Position numbers and translations under genes: made by a program | NCBI GenBank assembly: GCA_900550025.1 | Contig: URQP01000020.1 | Location: 1-27,287 of the forward strand | DNA: 27,287 bases | Reading direction: 5' to 3' | Origin: an uncultured Porphyromonadaceae bacterium | Lineage (GTDB): Bacteria > Bacteroidota > Bacteroidia > Bacteroidales > Muribaculaceae | Part shown: positions 1 to 7,777 of the stretch, piece after piece | Layout: every line of letters starts with the position of its first letter | Numbering within the stretch: the first letter of the stretch is position 1 | Notes under the pieces: generated by a model | Database searches by the model: none | What the model saw: only the letters and a program-made list of their open reading frames with translations | What the model was told of the DNA's origin: nothing

Positions 1-286
1 GGAAGTCGCCGTGGTTACGGAAACTGAAAAGATACAGCTTCAGGCTCTTGCTCTCCACCATATCCTCACGGGGAATGTAGCTTATTATGATTTTTGCGAA
101 GTCAGGTTGTCCGGTCTTCGGGCAGAGGCTCGTGAACTCCGGGCATGTGAACGTCACGAGATATTCGTTGTCCTGATGCTTATTCTTGAATGTTTCAAGC
201 ACCTCCGGAGCATACTGGTCCGGATAGCGTGTGGCGGTGTTGCCCAAAAGGGTAACGCCTTTCAATTCCGATTCTGTTCTCGACAT
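1..286 (-). CDS. queF: NADPH-dependent 7-cyano-7-deazaguanine reductase QueF (3' part outside window)
   Basis: QueF reduces the nitrile preQ0 to the amine preQ1 with NADPH in the cytoplasm, a late step in queuosine tRNA modification. I read 95 residues from the ATG at 284-286. The segment [17 protein letters not shown] carries the catalytic Cys55 and Asp62, which fall at the same numbers as in the short Bacillus-type enzyme. The QueF motif ESKSLKLY follows at about residues 78-85, and the frame runs off the left edge. This is the unimodular (about 150 aa) type, not the long two-domain type. The start lies 7 nt after the asnA stop, so it is very probably the last gene seen of the argF'-asnA operon. 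The identification rests on strong motif matches. Confidence 0.95.
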   Translation of the reverse strand, partial: MSRTESELKGVTLLGNTATRYPDQYAPEVLETFKNKHQDNEYLVTFTCPEFTSLCPKTGQPDFAKIIISYIPREDMVESKSLKLYLFSFRNHGDF

Positions 287-293
287 CTATTTT

Positions 294-1328
294 CTACATT
301 AAATATATGTTATGCCTGCGGCATTCTTCTATTTGTTCTTCCGGCCATACACTGGCTTGTACCTCGCCGATGTGCGCTTTTTGGAGCAGGAACATACACA
401 GACGGCTCTGTCCTATTCCCCCGCCGATGGAATATGGAAGCCCGCCCGAGAGCAACGAGCGGTGGAACGGCAATTCGGCACGCTCCTCACATCCCCGCGC
501 TCTCAATTGCTCCATCAGCGATTCCGCACTGACACGTATGCCCATCGACGACAATTCAAAAGGAATCCGCAACACCGGATTCCACAGCATAATGTCGCCG
601 TTAAGCCCGCGGTAGCCGGCACTGTTGGGAGTAATCCAATCGTCGTAGTCGGGAGCGCGTCCGTCGTGAGGCTTTCCGTCCGACAATTCCGCACCGATTC
701 CGACGATAAACACCGCGCCATATTTGCGGGCAATTTCCGTCTCACGTTGTTTTGGAGTGAGCGACGGATAAAGTTGCAGCAATTCTTCGGAATGCACCAC
801 GGCTATTTCGTCGGGAAGCACCGGAGTGATATGCGGGAAACGCTCATATACGATTTGTTCAGTCTCCTTCAAGGCCGCATAAATTTTACGCACCGCCGCA
901 ACGAGATAGTCTAGGCTGCGGTCGCTCTCGCGTATCGCCTGTTCCCAGTCCCATTGGTCGACATAGATGGAATGAATGTTATCCAAATCCTCGTCGGTAC
1001 GGATTGCGTTCATATCCGTATAGATGCCGAATCCCGGAGCTACACCATAAGCCGCGAGTTTCGACCTCTTCCATTTGGCCAACGAATGCACTACCTCGGC
1101 AGTCCTGCCACCTAATGACTTCACAGGGAAACTGACAGCTTTCTCGACGCCGTTAAGGTCATCGTTCAGTCCGGTGCCCGAAAGCACGAAAAGCGGAGCC
1201 GTTACCCGCCGCAGATTCAACGCCTTTGCCAACCGTTGCTGGAAAGCGTCCTTAATCAGCTTAATGGCAATCTCCGTAGTCTCCGGCAACAGTTTCAGCC
1301 TGTAATTATCGGGAATTATCAACGCCAT
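294..1328 (-). CDS. asnA: Aspartate-ammonia ligase (asparagine synthetase A)
   Basis: AsnA makes asparagine from aspartate, ammonia and ATP; it is a class II tRNA-synthetase-like cytosolic enzyme. The segments VVHSLAKWKR, YVDQWDWE, DGRAPDYDDW, LNGDIMLWNPV, ELSSMGIRV and IGGGIGQSRLCMF are family hallmarks, and the length (344 aa) is normal. An ATG at 1340 forms an ATGA overlap with the upstream gene. The ATG at 1328 gives MALIIPDNYR, which matches the usual Bacteroides N-terminus better, so I chose it; translational coupling through the 1340 ATG remains possible. It sits third in the operon argF', barrel protein, asnA, queF. Two amino-acid biosynthesis genes in one transcript suggest coordinated nitrogen metabolism, which is inference. 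Confidence 0.96.
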   Translation of the reverse strand: MALIIPDNYRLKLLPETTEIAIKLIKDAFQQRLAKALNLRRVTAPLFVLSGTGLNDDLNGVEKAVSFPVKSLGGRTAEVVHSLAKWKRSKLAAYGVAPGFGIYTDMNAIRTDEDLDNIHSIYVDQWDWEQAIRESDRSLDYLVAAVRKIYAALKETEQIVYERFPHITPVLPDEIAVVHSEELLQLYPSLTPKQRETEIARKYGAVFIVGIGAELSDGKPHDGRAPDYDDWITPNSAGYRGLNGDIMLWNPVLRIPFELSSMGIRVSAESLMEQLRARGCEERAELPFHRSLLSGGLPYSIGGGIGQSRLCMFLLQKAHIGEVQASVWPEEQIEECRRHNIYLM

Positions 1329-1336
1329 AGCCTGAA

Positions 1337-2545
1337 TCATTTAAGACCTAAAGCCCGCGCTATACCGCTATACGTAAGCATTATGCCTACTTGGTATCCG
1401 CTGCGCTGCGGTGAAAGCTTCGAATATTTCTGATGCATGAAATATGGCGACAACCGCAGCGAAGAAGTGTATTGCTCCCGGCGGCCGCTCAGGAAAAACG
1501 GCTTGTCGGAAACTACCGTATGGAAATTCCAGTCAAAATCGAGCCCGGCCATATAATTGAAATTATGGATAGTATTGCGCCGTATTTCCGAATTACGCAC
1601 GAACTCCGTCTCAGGATTATTGCCGGGATTGTCAGTATTCACCACAAAATCGGCCACATCCCACGCATAATTAGTCCAGCCTCCGCCCACATTGACAGTA
1701 ATGGCGAAACGCTTGGTGTCGAGCACACGGTAGCCCAATGCCACAACGCCCGAAAGCTGGTTGGCATAGCGGTTGACAGCCCACTCTTTCTCCCTCCCGA
1801 AAAGCTCGCCGCGCATATCGTCGAGCCGCGGCTGCCCATAGGAGATGTCGGCTTTCAGGAACAGACGGTCGTAACCCGCCGTCAATCCGATATTAAACAG
1901 CCAAGCATAACCGAAAGCGTCGGCAATTTCGCCGGTAGGAATCAGCGCTCCGGTACCAATATACCAGCCATAACTGAACTTTCCGGGCTTGACCTCGGGA
2001 ACGGCCGGCAACAGAAACTCGTCGAGCTGCTTACGCACGAAATATTCCTCCTCCTGCAAGCGGTTGTCATTACTGCCATTGACAGTCCGCTTTGCTATGT
2101 CGGCTATATATCCGTCATAAAGATTCTGATAGTAGGCCACACGCTTGTCAGCCTCAATGCCGGTCATTCCGGTATTGAGGTCGGCTTGCAAACGGCGGCG
2201 CATCAATTCCAGCAAATCGAACTGCAACTGATGATAGCGCAACATCTGGCTGCTGCGGTAAGCCGTATCGGCATACGACTGAGTCTTGTCCATCTCGGCA
2301 AAAGCGTATGTCGAAACGGTTGTCTCTATATTAAACCGCGATTTTTCCTCCTGAGTAATCTCCGATTTCACGACCAAGCGGCCTTTGAAATAGGTAGGCG
2401 TTGTCTTCATGACCGGATTCCCGGTGAAATCGCTCCACCGCAGCGCCCCTTCATCCCAATACCGTACGCTGCCGTCGGCAAAGGCAAGCAACGGGACAAG
2501 CATCAATATGAATATAAGCCGTTTCATAATCACATTATTTCTCAT
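1337..2545 (-). CDS. Exported DUF922-like pseudo-protease domain fused to an outer-membrane-type beta domain
   Basis: The protein is 402 aa (396 from the alternative ATG at 2527, which gives the cleaner signal peptide MKRLIFILMLVPLLAFADG). After the signal peptide, LRWSDFTG at about 36-42 and YHQLQFDLLELMRRRL at about 104-119 line up with the W-DF and HEQ-HFD..E regions of the DUF922 predicted zinc-protease family. The metal-ligand and catalytic positions are changed (Y-H-Q-L-Q-F-D instead of H-E-Q-x-H-F-D), so I infer it is not a working protease. The C-terminal half (about 190-402) alternates aromatic and polar residues in strands (KFSYGWYIGTGALIP, GYQVGIMLTYSG) like a small outer-membrane barrel. 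It overlaps argF' by 4 nt and asnA's first ATG by ATGA. The function is unknown, and the DUF922 link comes from recalled motifs, not a search. Confidence 0.8.
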   Translation of the reverse strand: MRNNVIMKRLIFILMLVPLLAFADGSVRYWDEGALRWSDFTGNPVMKTTPTYFKGRLVVKSEITQEEKSRFNIETTVSTYAFAEMDKTQSYADTAYRSSQMLRYHQLQFDLLELMRRRLQADLNTGMTGIEADKRVAYYQNLYDGYIADIAKRTVNGSNDNRLQEEEYFVRKQLDEFLLPAVPEVKPGKFSYGWYIGTGALIPTGEIADAFGYAWLFNIGLTAGYDRLFLKADISYGQPRLDDMRGELFGREKEWAVNRYANQLSGVVALGYRVLDTKRFAITVNVGGGWTNYAWDVADFVVNTDNPGNNPETEFVRNSEIRRNTIHNFNYMAGLDFDWNFHTVVSDKPFFLSGRREQYTSSLRLSPYFMHQKYSKLSPQRSGYQVGIMLTYSGIARALGLK

Positions 2546-3495
2546 AAACTTTCAAGCATACGTTTCAACACCACCATCGCAGAAATTTCACGGTTGGCAG
2601 CCTCCGGAATCACGATGGAGCGGTCGCTCTCTATCACGTCGTCGCTCACAATCATATTCCTTCTGACAGGCAGGCAGTGCATAAAATAGGCATTGTCGGT
2701 CAACGCCATTTTTTCCGCCGTGATTGTCCACGAACGGTCGGTGCTTAGCACCTTGCCATAATTAGGGTCGGCAAACGCCGACCAGTTTTTCGCGTACACG
2801 AAATCAGCCCCGGCAAGCGCCTCGTCCTGATCATACAGGACAGGTACACCGGCTGTGAATTCCTCCGAAAGCTCGTAACCGTGAGGATGGGTAATCACAA
2901 AATCATAATCCGCCGCGCGCATCCATTCCGCAAACGAATTAGGCACGGCCTGCGGCAATGCCTTAGGATGCGGAGCCCACGTAAGAACCACCTTCGGCCG
3001 CTTCTTTGCCTTATATTCCTCGATTGTTATCAAATCAGCAAAGCTCTGCAACGGATGGCGGGTAGCTGCCTCCATGCTGAACACCGGCCGTCCGGAATAG
3101 CGGATGAACTGCTCTAATATCTTTTCGGAATAATCGTCCTGCTTGCTCTCAAACCGGGCAAACGAGCGCACACCGATAATATCGCAATAGCACCCCATCA
3201 CCGGAATAGCCTCCAGCAGATGCTCCGGCTTGTCGCCGTCCATTATCACGCCCCGCTCGGTCTCGAGCTTCCACGCCCCTTGGTTCACATCGAGCACAAT
3301 AACGTTCATGCCGAGGTTCATCGCCGCTTTCTGCGTACTCAAACGCGTACGCAACGACGAGTTGAAAAAAATCATCAGCAACGTGCGGTTCTCGCCAAGC
3401 CGTTTATAGGCAAAACGGTTTTTCTTCACATCCAAAGCCTCCTTCACGGCAGCCTCGAGATTACCAATATCGTCAACGCAAGTAAACTTTCTCAT
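2542..3495 (-). CDS. argF': N-succinyl-L-ornithine carbamoyltransferase (SOTCase)
   Basis: It transfers the carbamoyl group of carbamoyl phosphate to N-succinylornithine, the acylated route to arginine used by Bacteroides. Length is 317 aa. The carbamoyl-phosphate loop is FFNSSLRTR (43-51). The family segments MDGDKPEHLLEAIPVMGC, RHPLQSFADL, PLPQ-like (KALPQAVPNSFAEW) and HCLPVRR are all present. Pro90, the residue reported to set succinyl over acetyl specificity in the B. fragilis enzyme, is conserved within DGDKPEH. It is the first gene of the minus-strand operon; its start lies 12 nt inside the palindromic divergent promoter, so the leader should be only about 10 nt. The stop overlaps the next gene by 4 nt. 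Assignment is very secure. Confidence 0.97.
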   Translation of the reverse strand: MRKFTCVDDIGNLEAAVKEALDVKKNRFAYKRLGENRTLLMIFFNSSLRTRLSTQKAAMNLGMNVIVLDVNQGAWKLETERGVIMDGDKPEHLLEAIPVMGCYCDIIGVRSFARFESKQDDYSEKILEQFIRYSGRPVFSMEAATRHPLQSFADLITIEEYKAKKRPKVVLTWAPHPKALPQAVPNSFAEWMRAADYDFVITHPHGYELSEEFTAGVPVLYDQDEALAGADFVYAKNWSAFADPNYGKVLSTDRSWTITAEKMALTDNAYFMHCLPVRRNMIVSDDVIESDRSIVIPEAANREISAMVVLKRMLESL

Positions 3496-3507
3496 AACAA
3501 TCTTTTA

Positions 3508-3550
3508 TGCAAACATACGGAAAAATCTGCAATTTTTCCGTATGTTTGCA
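3508..3550. promoter_or_regulatory. Perfect palindrome carrying back-to-back -7 boxes for argF' and rnz
   Basis: Two 19-nt arms (3508-3526 and 3532-3550) are exact reverse complements around a 5-nt loop. Each arm's outer end reads TATGTTTGCA outward, a match to the Bacteroidetes -7 box TAnnTTTG: 3541-3548 on the plus strand for rnz, and 3517-3510 on the minus strand for argF'. The ATG at 3542 lies inside the -7 box, so it cannot be the rnz start. No clear TTTG -33 element sits at the usual spacing on either side. Confidence 0.7.
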
Positions 3551-3568
3551 AGTATTAACAAGACTTTT

Positions 3569-4474
3569 ATGGATGCTTTTCGAGTATATATCTTAGGTTG
3601 CGGGTCGGCAAAGCCTACGACACGCCATTATCCGTCATCGCAAGTCATAGATTTCCGCGGCAATTTGTTTATGATAGACTGCGGAGAAGGGGCGCAGATG
3701 CAATTCATGAGAATGCGGCTAAAGCCCAACCGCTTACGCCATATTTTCATAAGCCACCTGCACGGCGACCATTGCTACGGACTGCCCGGACTGCTATCCA
3801 CTCTCAGCCTTGGCGGCATAGAGGGACATGTCACCGTGCATCTTCCTGAAGAAGGAATCCGCCTGTTAAAACCGCTCATCGACTACACTTCACACGACCT
3901 GCAAGTAGAATTTGCGCCGTATGAATATGGCAGCAACATAATCTACGAAGACAAGTCTCTGACTGTAAGCACCGTGCCTCTCGTCCACCGTATGCCTTGC
4001 GTAGGCTTCATTTTCCGCGAGAAAGAAAAGCTGCGCCATCTCAACCGCGAAATGGCCGATTTCTATCAAGTGCCTGTGGCAATGCTCGCCCGGATAAAGG
4101 CCGGTGAAGACTATGTCAAGCCCGACGGCACTGTGGTGCCTAATGAAATACTGACCACAGCCCCAGACCCGTCGCGCACATACGCCTATATTTCCGACAC
4201 GCTTCCTTTAAAAGCAGTTATAAATGAGATTAAAGACGCAGATTTGCTTTACCACGAAGCGACATTTATGAGCGATATGCTCAAAAGGGCGAAACAGACT
4301 TGCCACACCACGGCAAAAGACGCGGCGCGCATTGCCGCCGAAGCCGGGGTTAAACGGCTCGTAATCGGGCACTTCTCGTCGCGTTACATTGACGAGACTC
4401 CGCTACTCGAAGAAGCGCAATCAGTGTTTCCATCCACTGTCCTCGCCCGCGAAGGCCTCATCCTCGACGTGTAA
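3569..4474 (+). CDS. rnz: Ribonuclease Z (tRNA 3' endonuclease)
   Basis: RNase Z cleaves the 3' trailer from tRNA precursors; it is a zinc metallo-beta-lactamase-fold enzyme of the cytoplasm. The protein is 301 aa. The zinc motif HLHGDH is at 63-68, preceded by IDCGEGAQMQ; other ligand regions are PLVHRMPCVGF, YISDT, LYHEATF and IGHFSSRY, all typical of the family. The frame opens at 3542, but that ATG is inside the predicted promoter, and MDAFRVYILGCGSA from 3569 matches the usual N-terminus. It is transcribed divergently from argF' across the palindrome. A strong stem-loop lies 13 nt after the stop. Confidence 0.95.
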   Translation: MDAFRVYILGCGSAKPTTRHYPSSQVIDFRGNLFMIDCGEGAQMQFMRMRLKPNRLRHIFISHLHGDHCYGLPGLLSTLSLGGIEGHVTVHLPEEGIRLLKPLIDYTSHDLQVEFAPYEYGSNIIYEDKSLTVSTVPLVHRMPCVGFIFREKEKLRHLNREMADFYQVPVAMLARIKAGEDYVKPDGTVVPNEILTTAPDPSRTYAYISDTLPLKAVINEIKDADLLYHEATFMSDMLKRAKQTCHTTAKDAARIAAEAGVKRLVIGHFSSRYIDETPLLEEAQSVFPSTVLAREGLILDV

Positions 4475-4487
4475 GATGTTAAATTTC

Positions 4488-4528
4488 CGATTTTATGGTT
4501 TAAAATTTGGTTTTAATCCATAAAATCG
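4488..4528. terminator. AT-rich near-perfect stem-loop after rnz
   Basis: CGATTTTATGG (4488-4498) pairs exactly with CCATAAAATCG (4518-4528). Inside it, TTAAAA (4500-4505) pairs with TTTTAA (4511-4516), leaving one mismatch and a 5-nt loop. That gives 17 of 18 paired positions in 41 nt. There is no clean T-run after it, so it may be a weak rnz terminator or a structured leader of the lipoprotein gene. Confidence 0.5.
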
Positions 4529-4555
4529 CGATATTTACAAGTAATCAAATATTTA

Positions 4556-5128
4556 ATGCTTATGAAAACTGATTCTAAATTATCCCCGGCATCCATTTTC
4601 CTCAAAGTTGCAGCGGCCATATTGATTTTGCCGTCTTTGCAAGGCTGCGATGACGACGGAGGCAGCGACATAATTTGGGATATTGCTCCAAGCGACATTG
4701 TTGTTCATGTGGTTGACCATAATGGACACAATCTCTTACTGCCCGAAACGCCCGGATACATAAACCCGGAAAACGTAGCAATTGAATACAAGGGCAAGAC
4801 TTACGAGTATGTAAATACCACCGAACAGGAATATCCTTGCTACTATACACATTCCCCGCAAGACAACGGCACGAGGGCTATGCGGTGTATCTGGTATGGA
4901 CTGCACGAGGGGCATAATCCTGACGACCCGACACTGAACATAGGTCAACTGCGCCCTGAAGACGGTTACCGCAACGAGCAGTTCGACATTGTCTGGCCTG
5001 ACGGCAGCCGTGACAGGATTGGCTTCGACCTGTTCCTTAAATGGAACGGCGACCGTACGGATTTCCTTTACATAAAGAATCTCTATCTCAACGGCAATCC
5101 TGTCGAGACCATAACAATAGTGAAATAA
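4556..5128 (+). CDS. Small predicted lipoprotein of unknown function
   Basis: The product is 190 aa (188 from the in-frame ATG at 4562). A hydrophobic N-terminus ends in LPSLQGCDDD, a good lipobox with the acylated Cys at about residue 31, followed by acidic residues of the kind linked to surface export of Bacteroides lipoproteins. The mature part is rich in Asp, Tyr and Trp with many short beta-like stretches (DIVVHVVDHNGHNLL, EYKGKTYEY, IVWPDGSRDRIGFDL). The overall look resembles small Bacteroidales lipoproteins with an immunoglobulin-like fold, but I recognise no family. Its stop lies 5 nt from that of the convergent TonB-like receptor, leaving no room for an intergenic terminator. The reading frame is convincing; the function is not known. 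Confidence 0.75.
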   Translation: MLMKTDSKLSPASIFLKVAAAILILPSLQGCDDDGGSDIIWDIAPSDIVVHVVDHNGHNLLLPETPGYINPENVAIEYKGKTYEYVNTTEQEYPCYYTHSPQDNGTRAMRCIWYGLHEGHNPDDPTLNIGQLRPEDGYRNEQFDIVWPDGSRDRIGFDLFLKWNGDRTDFLYIKNLYLNGNPVETITIVK

Positions 5129-5133
5129 TCTGC

Positions 5134-7593
5134 TTAGTAGTCCATATCTTCTCCGCCGCCCATAGCACCGGCTTCGCCCTGCGTGTGCTTGTTGGGCTTG
5201 GCTTTCATATTGCCGAAATTGTAGGACACGGTGATTTGAAAACGCCTGCCGCTGCCCCAGTTCTTGGAATACTGGCTATAGCCGTTGCCGTAGGTAGTTG
5301 ACTCCCGCGAGCGTGAATCGAGGATGTCGCGCACATTCAGGTTGACAGCCCATTTCCCGAAATCCTTGCGCAGGCTGGCATCCAGACGGTAATTGCCGTC
5401 GCGTTTGCCCTGGGCGATTACCATCGGGGCATTGTACCCGCCGTTGACCTGCGCGCTGAATCCCAACGGAAGCATCACGCGGGCTATGGCGCGTATGTTC
5501 CACGAGAAATTGCTGTCGCCGTCGTCGCTCACCACTTGCCTTGAATTTTCCGGAGTATAAGAGAATCCATCCAGTTGGTAATAGAACAGGTTGACAGTAG
5601 TGGTAAGATCAAGAATATTGAAAAAATTATCTTTGAAAATAACTTCCGCTCCTGTCGATATGGATTGCGACACATTGTCGAACGTAGTGTTCATCACACC
5701 TGTCTGGTCATTAATAAAATTGATGCGCTGGATGACATTATCGGTACTGCGGTAGTAGGCCGACACCGACGCCATATGTTTTTCCCAAGTCTTTATATAG
5801 TTGAGTTCAAATGCGTTGGAATATTCAGGGTCAAGATACGGATTACCGTAAGATATGTTAGTCGGGTCGGACGTGTTGTGGAACGAATTCAACTGCCCGC
5901 CCCACGGACGGCGTATGCGGCGTGTGTAATTAACCTGCATCTCGTTTTGCTTAGGGAATGAATAGGAAACGAAAGCGCTCGGGAAAAGCTGGAAATTATT
6001 ATCCTTGAACATTTCCTTGCCGGCTTCGCTCTCTCCGTAAGCAAGCGATTTGGTACGCACCTGCCAGTATTCGCCACGTACGCCTCCCTGAAAGCTCAGT
6101 TTGCCTACAGTGCCTCCGATAGTTGCATAGAGTGCCTGTATGTTCTGTTCGTAGATGAAACGGTTATACAAATCTTCGTCCAATTGCATGTTATCCTGCG
6201 AGTCGCCGCTGTAAGTGACAGTCGGGCTATTCTCACGGCCATGCCGTCCCTTGTAACCGGTCTCGAAACGGAACTTCTTAGCTATCGGAAGCGTATAATC
6301 GGCCTGATACTCGAAGTTGCGGTTTGCGATGTCGGTGCTTTGCATCTGCCAGTCCTGCCATGTGCGCAATTGCGGCTCGTTGCTTTCATCTAAAAATTCT
6401 TCCTCGTACGTGTAGTTCTGCCAATTTTCGTTAGGGCCTCCGCCGCCCCATTTGTTAAAATTAGCTGATATGTCGAGTGTATGATTTTCGGCAAAAGTAT
6501 GCTTATACCCCACTATGGCCATACCTCCGCGCATCTTGTTGTCGTTCGAGCTTGTCTGTCCTATAAGGGTTTGCCCGGGCTGGTCGGAGTCGTATACTGT
6601 CGACCCGTCGCGCGAGCCTTTTCCGAACATCCCGAATCCGTTCATATAAAATTCGTTGTAATCGTCGAGATAATAGGCCACGCCTCCGCGCAAGAACATA
6701 TTATTGCGGTTGTTTTCCGTCTTTTGGTCGGAATTGAGGAAAGTGCCGTCATCGTATGTCCGCCGTGACAGGCTGTTCCGGTCATTCTCGTTGTGGCGGA
6801 AACCGACACCTATGTTTGTTTCCCATTTCCCGAAATTAAAATTGCCGCTCACATTTGCATTATAGCCTTTCTGCGAGTTTACACTTGCGCGCGCCGACCC
6901 GAAATAACCCAACAGGGAGTTACGCTTCATTACTATATTGATGATTCCCGCCGTACCTTCCGGACTGTATTTAGCCGAAGGATTTGTTATGATTTCAACC
7001 CTCTCGATGCTCTCTGCCGGAAGTTGCTCGAGAATGTCCGCCTGATTGTCGGAAGTGAGCCCGGCATCTTTTCCGTTTATCCATATTGTCACGGAAGAAT
7101 TTCCACGCAACGACACTGCTCCGTCGTTGTCAACCTCGATAGAAGGAATATTTTCAAGCAACTCGCTCGCCGACACGCCGGCCGCGGCCAAATCGGCCTC
7201 GACATTGAACACTTTGCGGTCCAATTCAAACTTCATCTGCGATTTCACGCCCTTCACTTCCACTTCCTGCAATACCGTAGAATTCTCCCCCATTTCCAAA
7301 ACACCGGCATTTACAGAGCCTCTGTTCACAACAATCTGCTTGCTTGCAGGATTATAGCCAACAAAAGAAGAAGTAAGCGTATATTTGCCATTTGGAATGT
7401 CCGTGATTCTGAAACTGCCGTCAACTCCAGTCACGGCTCCATATGAAGATTTCCCGACCGAACTTTTTGCAATCACATTGACAAACTCCATAGGATTGCC
7501 ACTTTCATCAACCACTTTCCCGCTTACAATTGCCGCTTTAGTTGTCAGCACACTCGCCGCGATTAAAACTGTGACACAAACAAAAAATTTCAT
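5134..7593 (-). CDS. TonB-dependent-receptor-like outer-membrane barrel with carboxypeptidase-regulatory-like N-domain
   Basis: The protein is 819 aa. It has a signal peptide (about 1-20), a carboxypeptidase-regulatory-like beta domain (about 21-100, SGKVVDESGNPMEFVNVIA through GKYTLTSSFVGYN), a plug domain (about 110-225, including ELLENIPSIEVDNDGAVSLRG and VEIITNPSAKYSPEGTAGIINIVMKR), and a long 'outer membrane protein beta-barrel' region ending in FQITVSYNFG. This is the CirA/OMP_b-brl_3 type, not a classical SusC: no SusD partner lies beside it. The C-terminus carries an odd Gly/Glu/Asp-rich tail (GGGEDMDY) after the last strand. The substrate is unknown. It is divergent from the TraB gene, and a -7 box sits about 50 nt upstream. 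Confidence 0.9.
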   Translation of the reverse strand: MKFFVCVTVLIAASVLTTKAAIVSGKVVDESGNPMEFVNVIAKSSVGKSSYGAVTGVDGSFRITDIPNGKYTLTSSFVGYNPASKQIVVNRGSVNAGVLEMGENSTVLQEVEVKGVKSQMKFELDRKVFNVEADLAAAGVSASELLENIPSIEVDNDGAVSLRGNSSVTIWINGKDAGLTSDNQADILEQLPAESIERVEIITNPSAKYSPEGTAGIINIVMKRNSLLGYFGSARASVNSQKGYNANVSGNFNFGKWETNIGVGFRHNENDRNSLSRRTYDDGTFLNSDQKTENNRNNMFLRGGVAYYLDDYNEFYMNGFGMFGKGSRDGSTVYDSDQPGQTLIGQTSSNDNKMRGGMAIVGYKHTFAENHTLDISANFNKWGGGGPNENWQNYTYEEEFLDESNEPQLRTWQDWQMQSTDIANRNFEYQADYTLPIAKKFRFETGYKGRHGRENSPTVTYSGDSQDNMQLDEDLYNRFIYEQNIQALYATIGGTVGKLSFQGGVRGEYWQVRTKSLAYGESEAGKEMFKDNNFQLFPSAFVSYSFPKQNEMQVNYTRRIRRPWGGQLNSFHNTSDPTNISYGNPYLDPEYSNAFELNYIKTWEKHMASVSAYYRSTDNVIQRINFINDQTGVMNTTFDNVSQSISTGAEVIFKDNFFNILDLTTTVNLFYYQLDGFSYTPENSRQVVSDDGDSNFSWNIRAIARVMLPLGFSAQVNGGYNAPMVIAQGKRDGNYRLDASLRKDFGKWAVNLNVRDILDSRSRESTTYGNGYSQYSKNWGSGRRFQITVSYNFGNMKAKPNKHTQGEAGAMGGGEDMDY

Positions 7594-7644
7594 TATGTTT
7601 TTATAGTTATCGTCGTAAAAATATAACAGTTCTTATTCAGGTGG

Positions 7645-7652
7645 CAAAATTA
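7645..7652 (-). promoter_or_regulatory. Predicted -7 box for the TonB-like receptor gene
   Basis: On the minus strand this reads TAATTTTG, a full match to TAnnTTTG, 52 nt ahead of the start codon. At the -33 spacing the sequence is TTTC (7675-7672), one base off the consensus TTTG. Confidence 0.5.
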
Positions 7653-7725
7653 ATGAGATAATATAAGAAATGAAACATAGCAAACCTTAAATCACCGTCT
7701 GTCCGATAATAAAATATGTTATTAA

Positions 7726-7756
7726 TTTGCCGTTATTGTGAATTTAAGTAACTTTG
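7726..7756 (+). promoter_or_regulatory. Predicted promoter of the TraB/GumN-ABC operon
   Basis: TTTG at 7726-7729, exactly 19 nt, then TAACTTTG at 7749-7756: a textbook Bacteroidetes housekeeping promoter. It ends 21 nt before the ATG at 7778, which supports that start over any upstream TTG. Confidence 0.75.
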
Positions 7757-7777
7757 GACAAAATTTCAGCTCATTCT

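Noticed and set aside
312..914. 200-aa plus-strand open frame within asnA
   Set aside because: It is antisense to a clear AsnA gene and has no recognisable domains.
1433..2689. 418-aa plus-strand open frame across the barrel gene
   Set aside because: Antisense shadow; the minus-strand frame has a signal peptide and domain-like motifs.
5134..5160. Gly/Glu/Asp-rich tail of the TonB-like protein as a special C-terminal signal
   Set aside because: Low-complexity end after the last barrel strand; too little information to assign a role.
7754..7777. TTG start upstream for the TraB/GumN gene
   Set aside because: The TTG lies inside the -7 box, and the ATG at 7778 opens a normal signal peptide.
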